NCBI RefSeq assembly: GCF_003144195.1
Contig: NW_020290026.1
Coordinates: forward strand, 186,001-250,000
Reading direction: 5' to 3'
DNA length: 64,000 bases
Source: Ceraceosorus guamensis
Taxonomy: Eukaryota > Basidiomycota > Exobasidiomycetes > Ceraceosorales > Ceraceosoraceae
The position numbers were made by a program, and so were the translations under genes. Each line of letters begins with the position of its first letter. Within the stretch, counting starts at the first letter, position 1. The notes beneath the pieces are model-generated. The model saw nothing but the letters and a program-made list of their open reading frames with translations, made no database searches and had not been told where the DNA came from. Positions 57,598 through 64,000 of this stretch are shown one piece after another.

Positions 57598-58154
57598 TGC
57601 TCACCAGCCGATGAAGCATTCCTACTCATCCGCCAGGAAAGCAAAGGCTCTCCGATCACGCCATCGCCGTCACGACCTCAACGATCTGTCAGCGCTGTTG
57701 GACACGAATGCTTGCAAATTCCACATCCATGCAAACTCGCATGGCCCAGCAGCGTTCGTCGTTTGTGGCCTGAGGACACCAAAGTGCGTTGTCACTTCGC
57801 CAAATGCATCTCTGTGGCCCAACAACACCAATGGACGTCCTCTTCAACTATTTTGGATGCCTTGCGTCGCGCTCGGTGCTGTTGGGCCACAATCGCAAGA
57901 CTTGCTCTGCTCTACGTGGGTTTTGCCAGGCACATCGTCTGCTCGGACAATGCATGCGCGCGTCGTGCTGGATCCACCGGTGACGTGGGCCACAGGTCCA
58001 ACGCGTCTGGCATGCGGACCACATAAAGAGATACTCAACTTGTATTCGCGTCCGGACGCTGATGGAGGAGCGGAGGCATCGCGCGAAAGAGCGACACATT
58101 CGCGTGGAGCGTGTCCCAATAAAAGACTACTAAACACAAAATGCCGTCCGGCGT

Positions 58155-58194
58155 GCATCCAGGAAACGGGGGATGCATTCAGGAAACGGGGGAT
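58155..58194. repeat. 20-bp tandem duplication
   Basis: Two adjacent 20-bp copies, GCATCCAGGAAACGGGGGAT and a version with one C-to-T difference. Confidence 0.85.
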
Positions 58195-58316
58195 GGCAGC
58201 GCGCTGGGCACACCGGTCTGCGCGCCAGTCGCCAGAACACTGGTCAGCTGCTACACTTGAGACTGTACGCGCACACCCAAGCATGTTTGGCGTGCGATTA
58301 GGAGGGCGCTCTCGCC

Positions 58317-58324
58317 TATAAATA
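58317..58324 (+). promoter_or_regulatory. TATA box of the 58.4-kb orphan gene
   Basis: TATAAATA, followed by a pyrimidine-rich stretch, lies 110 bp upstream of the ATG at 58427. Both sequence and spacing suit a fungal TATA promoter. Confidence 0.6.
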
Positions 58325-58426
58325 GGGCCTTTTTTCGCCTCTCCCTCTTTCCAACTTTTTTCCTCATCCTCATCATCCCTCCCAACTCGTAAGTGTTCCT
58401 CGCCTCGCCTTCGACACTCGAGTGCC

Positions 58427-59613
58427 ATGTCTTACACTGATCAATCATCCGCCCATTCCTTTCCTTCGTCTTCTTCCACACAGGTTCCACTCACGACAAC
58501 TCAAGTATTGGTGAGTAATCACGGGGGTTTAGAGCGGGTCGCGAGTCGTGGAAGTCGCAGGACTGGTCCTTGGGCCAGGGCTATACGCCTCGAGAAAGAC
58601 GTGCCACAAGGCATAGAGTCGCTCGGGTAGTGGAAGATGTCTAGGCGTTGCAGAATCGGGCAGCCTTGATGTCGCGCACGACAGTGCGAAGACCAGGGCA
58701 AGTTCCACTCATACGTATGTGTGTGAATCGAGTACTTCCGAAACAAAGATTCTGCTTTTGCATCGACTGGTCGCTTTTCGGAAGGCTACACGTTGCAGTA
58801 CAGTCGCCATCTCACTCAAATAGAGGTGGAAGCGCCTTCACCGACTTTGCCACTCGCTTGCATGCCACTTTCTTGCATTCATTAGCTCGGTCAGCATAAG
58901 CTGACCACCCCATTCATTGTTATGTAGTCTTCTTGTTCGAAAGAGCATCTGTGACTCCTTCGCCATTGAGACCCGAACCCAACTGGGTGAGTAGTTCCAG
59001 CGGCCTTGTCCCGTGTTTCGAGCAGAGGTGGTGGCCAGTGTTGGATGGCGCTGCTCGACTGTGTCGCTGATCTCCGCCACATCCATCCGTTCGCTCATCA
59101 GTCAATTCGGCGACATCGCCCAGTCTTGATATGCGCACTTCGTGACGGCAACTGGTCGCGGGCCCTAGGCCACACACCAACATGCCCTTCTTTCTGCCTG
59201 CATGGCAGCGCGCCAATGTGAGTGCCTTCGCGTACACAAGCTGATCGTACTCGACCGCTGGCTGAACTCCACACGTCGAATTTTGCCTCCAACCATCGCA
59301 GCATCCAATCATTCTACTCGCCCAGCGCGAGATCAAAGCCTTGCCACGTTGTGCTTCCGTTTGGATGAAGGCTTCCAACGGTCTCCTCGTCAGCTTTCGC
59401 CCCAAGCCGAAACGATGCGTTCTTTCTGACTTCGAGCTGGACCTGGAGAAGGGATGTCTCGAGGCTGAGGAGGCCAGAAACAACGCCACGGAGATAGACT
59501 TCGCCACTTATCCTCGCGTGCGCTTCGCTCCAAGCCGTCGCCATAATCCCATCATCTTACAGGTTCACCTATCAAAGTACATCGCCGGCAGTGGTCTCGG
59601 TGTGGCTGCATGA
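58427..59613 (+). CDS. Orphan multi-exon gene, last exon uncertain
   Basis: Four short exons with canonical sites join without a phase conflict: 58427-58510, 58645-58714, 58928-58986 and 59102-59217. The protein starts MSYTDQSSAHSFPSSSSTQV and includes RRPGQVPLILFLFERASV. A last exon is clearly coding-like (RPKPKRCVLSDFELDLEKG, then EEARNNATEIDFATYPRVRF) and stops at 59613. Its frame is reached from exon 4 only through an acceptor CTCGTCAG near 59393. The more obvious acceptor at 59304 would lead to a stop. The frame upstream of 59393 (REIKALPRCASVWMKASNGLL) also looks coding, so the model is incomplete. I do not recognise the family; a good TATA box upstream argues for a real gene. Confidence 0.42.
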
Positions 59614-60540
59614 CTCGTGGTTGAGTTGAGACGGAGTGCGTCGAGGGGGCACATGAGTCTGTGCTCGTTCTCGCTGAGCTCGCACGAATCGGAAAGGAGG
59701 CGAAGGAGTTGGTTCAGGACCGAATCGGTGGCGCATTCCTTTGCACCGATCTGAGCTGCCTCGAGACCCCAGAGCAGCAAGGGTGGACTGTCCGAGCGCC
59801 GATGCGCAGCGTCGCCCCCCGGGGCTTGACGCCGAGCCAAAGTCGCTAGCCGACGAGGTTGAAGGGCGCTTTAATTACACCCGCTTGTACTTCGCTCAGA
59901 GCGCCGGTGCTCTATTCGTGATTGATGGAAAGTGTGAGTCAAGAGTCGCGGGGCACCAGAATGAGTTCCAGAGCTGCGTGCGCGTTCTGCGTGAAGCCCA
60001 TGACAGGTCCCCGCGAGCGACGTTGCATGGGTTCTGCGGGACTGCGGGTGGCTTCGAAAGCAGTCACGTCGTGAGAAGTCCTTTGCCCACGCAGAGTACA
60101 CTCTCCGATCGGTGTGGCTTTGTCGCAAATCAGCCTCAAGGATGACTTTCTGGAGATTTCGTGATGTGTATGTATGGGAGCACGGCCAAGGAGTCGTGAC
60201 GGCGTGCAAGTGGCGGGCCGGGGATGGGGGCAGGCTTTGTCTTGCTTGAGGTGAGAACGCATGGCTCCCTCGTCACAGCAAGTCGAAAGTCAAAAAAAGT
60301 CGTGAGGAGAGTCAAATCACGAATCACTCACGTGATGCCTGGCTTTGCTCTGTGCGCGGGCAGTCTTGAACTTTGAGTAGTGTGCCTGCTGCGCGCACAT
60401 CGAATCGGCGGCGGTACGCGTAGATCGTGGCACGCTAGTTCACAGCATCCGCTCCCAGACATTGACTCTTCAGTCGCTACCACTATCATCACCTCCTGCA
60501 TTGAACATAAACGATAAGATCGCAGGATGCGAAGGGCAAA
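59614..60540. other. Region with coding-like fragments, no gene model
   Basis: Fragments such as LAELARIGKEAKELVQDRIG (near 59664) and VEGRFNYTRLYFAQSAGALF (near 59860, followed by a GTGAGT donor at 59934) look coding but lie in different frames and I could not join them. They may be decayed or belong to the orphan gene upstream. Word copies occur at 60061-60075 and 60298-60334. Confidence 0.3.
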
Positions 60541-61256
60541 ATGATGGAGACAGCGCATGCAGCAGGCCTGGCTACAACTTCGCCCCCTCCGCCCTCCTTG
60601 CGCACAAGCAGCCCCTTTGTTCGTGACACCTCAGGCCTGTTGGACACGCCGTCTCCGACACGAGCAACGATGACCAGCATGTACACGTATAGTCGTGAGT
60701 AGAAATATGTGGTTCATCCTCACCTATGGCTAAGCGCTCGAGGGCTTAGCTTTTCTACCCCGGTCAAGCACTCTGACTGTACCAACCAGGGGCACGTACG
60801 GAGGGGCCGGAAGTACTCTCACTGCGGCGGGTAGCCGTTAGACTTGCTATCTTTGAGATAGCCATGTACGCGTGGGTCGCAGTCCGCGCGCGCCACCGAT
60901 GACGCAACGAAGCAAGCGTCTCACGAGGGCGGCACCTGCAAATGCATCCGTATGACCTCTTGCAAGAGTCACCACTCGTACTGCAACTGATGCATGTGGC
61001 TCGGGCGTGCCCAGCTACGGCCGGCTGCTCGCTCATTCACCATTGTGCTTATCTGCTATCCAGTCACCAATCGCAAGGCCTCACGCTGAGCGCTCAAGGT
61101 TCGAATTGCAACTTGATGGAGCTGGAACATCTGACGACGTCACATCCTGACAGTAAAAGGCGCAGCAGCTGCATGCCCTTTGGAATAGCAGCTGCTGAGC
61201 GCCAATGCCCCCCAGCCAGTTCTCCGCAGCTATCCCACCGCCTTCAGAGGAATTAG
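60541..61256 (+). pseudogene. Coding-like two-exon frame interrupted by one stop
   Basis: From ATG 60541 (MMETAHAAGLATTSPPPPSL, then SSPFVRDTSGLLDTPSPTRA) a GTGAGT donor at about 60699 and an acceptor CAACCAG at about 60789 lead in frame into GPEVLSLRRVAVRLAIFEIA. This is a possible membrane or amphipathic helix, and the frame then meets a TGA at about 60900. After it the same frame is open to 61256 (HPYDLLQESPLVLQLMHVAR). Either the gene has lost function through this stop, or a short non-canonical intron removes it. Family not recognised. It is a host gene or its remnant, with no sign of a mobile element. Confidence 0.3.
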
Positions 61257-61776
61257 CGAAGACAAGCCTTCTATCCCTCAACGAACCGCAAGATCTATAA
61301 AGGGCACTCAGCAATCCTGAAAGCTTCTCTAGCGGCCTATGGATATTCAACGCTACCACGCTTCGACATAGCAGCCTACACCATACGCTTTCCTAAGCAG
61401 CATTGCTTGACCGCTCGAGACTCACGACTTGCTACCTCTTCAAAGCGGTTGAGGGACCGCGTCGTAGCCATCGTAGCTCAAAGGTTTAACTCGCAACCCA
61501 TCATCAAGGGATTCGTTTCCAAAGCAAGAGTCTGTTGGCAGACGGACCGACACAGTCGGTTTTGAGCGCTTTGACTGCCCCATGTTTTAGCAATCTAAGC
61601 GGACGAGGGACCTTCTTTGGCGCATGCAAGTGAGCTGAACCTTGAGTCAATTCGGCTTCATCAACTGACCAGTCTCCTGTTCATCTCGATGCAGAGGATC
61701 GGCAGTACGCCAATGCGTCTGACGGAGATGAGGGCGAGTCAGTCAACACCACAGGAGCTCCTGCTTAGACTCGCAG

Positions 61777-61863
61777 CTCTCAAGAAGCCCTTGGTTCTGT
61801 GGTTCGATCCGACTTCCTTCAAGAAAGTCAGCTCAGGTGACAGATCTAAGGGCTTCTTGAGAG
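61777..61863. repeat. 16-bp perfect inverted repeat
   Basis: CTCTCAAGAAGCCCTT (61777-61792) and its exact reverse complement (61848-61863) enclose 55 bp. It could form a stem-loop in RNA or be the ends of a very small inverted-repeat element; no target duplication was seen. Confidence 0.7.
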
Positions 61864-62562
61864 ATGCCAGCAAAAGCGCGAGCTCCTTCTACTGGCACTC
61901 TCGAAGCTGGTACGGCGCTCTGCAAGATGTGAGATGTCGTTTCCGCTTTGCTCTGCGAGCGACGCTTCTCTCGTCGCAGAACAATCACGCTGCATACGTG
62001 AGCGCAGAGCTTGATGCCGGATGGTTGCGACTTCCATATCTGACGGCCATAATGGTCCTCCTTGCAAGCAGAACGCAGGCTCCACCTCCTAGCCTGGAAA
62101 AATGGTGAGCTGTCTGCTGTCATCTTCGAAAGTCGGTACCTTCGGCTGACACCCTCTCTCGACTCTCTTGCAGAGCGATTTCGCACTGCTGGAGTCTGCT
62201 CGCGCAGCCGTCCAGGTCCGCACTGCTTCAGCTCACTCCAGCCTTCATGACTGTCGACCTTTCACTGAACTTCTATCTCCTTGACCGCAGACCCAGTCGG
62301 GCCGCGCTGCCCTCTACGGAACTTCACACCAGGTAAGTTGCGCATCCAAGCTCCTGCGTCTTCTGCTTGAGGTAGCCATTGAATCTGACCTCATCGCCTG
62401 CGGTCAGAACATGCCGAGCGCCTTCTGGCGCTATGTCGTGGTCAGTCGTTGCTCCCGTGAACAGGCTATGCCGTCTAAGAATACCACTGAGCCGTAATTC
62501 GTTGCGTTGTCAGGCTAAGGCGGGCCAGCCCATCGCTGACGTGGTCACAGTGCCTCAAAATA

Positions 62563-62606
62563 TCCCCCTACCCCCCTCCCCCCCTCTCCTCTCCCCCTCC
62601 CCCCGC
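62563..62606. repeat. Pure pyrimidine tract (C-rich)
   Basis: About 44 bp of almost uninterrupted C with a few T (one A near the start). The minus strand has at least four runs of five or more G, which suits a G-quadruplex or triplex DNA. It interrupts the decayed frame around it. Confidence 0.8.
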
Positions 62607-63060
62607 CTGTGCCATCGACTCTACCCTACGCAAGAAGCACGGGCTCAGTCGAGGAGCCAAAGCCAGAGAAGGCGCACGAAAAAATGCTGCGCGCGATCAA
62701 GGTGAGTAGTCTCGAGATATGCGCGATGACGCTGGCCTCGCTGAGTACTGTCTACTCTCTGGCAAGGACCTGCGCGACGCCTCTCGCGAGATGACCAAGG
62801 AGGATGTGGCTGTCTAGGAAGGTCTCGTGCACGAGCCTCTCAAGCAGCTCTCGGTCGACTTACCTGCCGCGGTTGACCAGATGCACCGAGCCCAGCTAGA
62901 TCGATACAGTCGCCTCAAGGCCGCGGTTTGAGTCTAGCTGAGCGGCATGGACTTTCAAAAGAGCGTGGCGATCCAGCGACTCGTGGAGAGAAGTGAAGAA
63001 GACCACGAAGTCATCGTGGGCAGTCAGGAGCAGGCCCGAGAATGCAAGTGACAGCGAAAC

Positions 63061-64000
63061 AATTCAATTCACAGGCACTCAGGTCTTGGCGCAACGCGCT
63101 GCTAATTCTTCGAAAGGAGCGTCCTTCGCTATCTCTCGTCGCAGCAGTCGCTGAGCATTTCCCCCATCGCTCGTACGGTTCAAGTGCTCACTGACCCACA
63201 CTTTGTCCTCACTAAGGGGGAAGTCAAGTTGAACAGAGTCCTCACTAAGGGGGAAGTCAAGTTGAACAGACTGGCAGAGATATGCACACATGCGTATTTG
63301 AAGGTTTTGCCAGCTACCCACACTGTCCTGGTGTCTCAAGTGCTCGAGTATCAAAAGGCCTCTGACCATGGATCCCGGTGCTACAGTTGCACTTCCGGGC
63401 TTTTCTTTATGCTCAACAGATACCTCGTCATCGTTGTACAACGTTGCCTCCAAGGGTTCCATTCACGATGCCATTCCAGGGTAAAAACAAAACATAGCCA
63501 GAGTCTAGCATCCACTTTGCACAGATCTCGGACTCATGAAATGAGTCTTGAATGCTTCGTGGTCAGAGACGCAGATAGTATGTCAGTCAACGATTGCATG
63601 CGTGAGCGCTGAAAGCTTGTTGGCGAAGGAGAGCTGCAAGAGCTTGACATTATTGATCGACCGCCGGAGTCATGTCGTGAGCTGTATCCAACAACGCGAT
63701 GCCGAAGTTGGCTGATGGCGTGTATTCTGCTTGGCGGCCAGGCAGGAAGCCTGCTCTTGAGCGGCGCCAGAAACCAGACGACCGCAAACGCACTTTGACT
63801 GCTGCTGACCGCTCGGTTGCGCACATCAGCGTATGCAGAAGCGTTCAGCGATCGAGCAGTCGTGAGCGCGCGCGCGCTAACAAGCGCTGGCGCGCAAAGC
63901 AGCTCGTGGCGAAAGCCGTACTCTACTGCTCTTGCGTGCGCGACCCACCTTCTCGACTCCCACGTACTCTCAACGCTCAGAACGACCCAAGCCAACATGG
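63061..64000. other. Unassigned right end
   Basis: No gene can be supported. A minus-strand ORF (63079-63462, 127 residues from an ATG) spans a 33-bp duplication and has no recognised features. The last bases (CCAACATGG) could be a start codon in good context for a plus-strand gene beyond the window, making 63610-63996 its promoter; this cannot be tested here. Confidence 0.3.
63205..63270. repeat. 33-bp perfect tandem duplication
   Basis: Two identical adjacent 33-bp units beginning GTCCTCACTAAGGGGGAAGT. Unit length is a multiple of three, so open frames on both strands run through it (minus strand: 11-residue repeat SVQLDFPLSED). Confidence 0.9.

Larger units (their letters stand above)
56634..58426. 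other. Intergenic region with microsatellite and promoter
   Basis: No gene can be supported. A coding-like plus-strand stretch around 57460-57660 (with SPETLQSVLDIRDSQALLER) has no clear start or splice partners. It contains a hexanucleotide repeat, a 20-bp tandem duplication and a TATA box, listed separately. Confidence 0.35.
61600..63060 (+). pseudogene. Probable decayed multi-exon helical-protein gene
   Basis: The region keeps a series of intron-like units: a GTGAGC donor at 62104, small exons SDFALLESARAAVQ (about 62174-62215) and TQSGRAALYGTSHQ (about 62290-62331), each 42 nt and phase 0. A helical block around 62790-62930 (KDLRDASREMTKEDVAV, then EGLVHEPLKQLSVDLPAAV and DQMHRAQLDRYSRLKAA) resembles BAR-like helical proteins. 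It carries a TAG after DVAV and further stops after KAA, and the frame shifts across the pyrimidine tract at 62563-62606. This fits a gene that has lost function. The BAR resemblance is tentative. Confidence 0.33.

Noticed and set aside
57533-58321. 262-residue plus-strand ORF
   Set aside because: Created mainly by the CTGGCA repeat; it runs into the TATA box of the next gene and has no domain.
61095-61110. tRNA B-box-like GGTTCGAATT
   Set aside because: No matching A box or foldable cloverleaf at the right distance.
61800-61812. tRNA B-box-like GGTTCGATCC
   Set aside because: The flanking bases do not form a T stem and no A box is found upstream.
63079-63462. 127-residue minus-strand ORF with 11-residue repeat
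   Set aside because: It has an ATG but no recognised features, and the repeat comes from a recent DNA duplication; not enough to call a gene.
1-64000. Mobile elements, virus-like elements, secondary-metabolite cluster
   Set aside because: No transposase, reverse transcriptase, integrase, capsid, long terminal repeats, NRPS/PKS or terpene enzymes were seen.

Overview
The window looks like nuclear DNA of a basidiomycete fungus, most likely a smut relative (Ustilaginomycotina). The evidence is moderately GC-rich sequence, many short introns (about 50-110 bp) with GTGAGT-type donors, and long serine-rich disordered proteins. The taxon is an inference. I recognise no transposon, virus-derived element, tRNA, rRNA or CRISPR array.

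Left part (1-26 kb): genes of secretion, surface and ion transport. They are a secreted SurE-type phosphatase (minus), an orphan GPI-type Cys-rich protein (plus), a GPI-anchored PEBP-family protein (plus), a single-pass membrane protein with a long cytoplasmic tail (plus), a 13-exon Na+/H+ antiporter of the Nha1/Sod2 type (plus), a Mediator Med11-like subunit (minus) and a secreted PA-domain subtilase (minus).

Middle part (26-57 kb): cell regulation, metabolism and cytoskeleton. They are a PAS-kinase-like Ser/Thr kinase (plus), a Ytp1-like membrane protein (minus), a NIPA-like Mg2+ transporter (minus), mitochondrial dihydroxyacid dehydratase ILV3 (minus) with a 12-nt micro-exon, a kinesin-7 (plus), a large serine-rich orphan (plus), tubulin cofactor E (minus) and a TXNDC9/phosducin-like chaperone cofactor (plus). 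The last two are divergently transcribed and both serve tubulin folding (TBCE assembles the alpha/beta dimer; TXNDC9-type proteins work with the CCT chaperonin). The kinesin lies nearby.

Right part (57-64 kb): less orderly. It holds one plausible orphan multi-exon gene behind a TATA box, coding-like stretches interrupted by stops that look like decayed host genes, several short tandem duplications, a 16-bp inverted repeat and a pure pyrimidine tract.

Intergenic DNA throughout carries scattered, often inverted copies of a short TCACGA(C/A)T / AGTCGTGA-type word. Exon borders were derived by hand from splice sites and reading frame. For most genes all phases close, which gives good confidence in the models.
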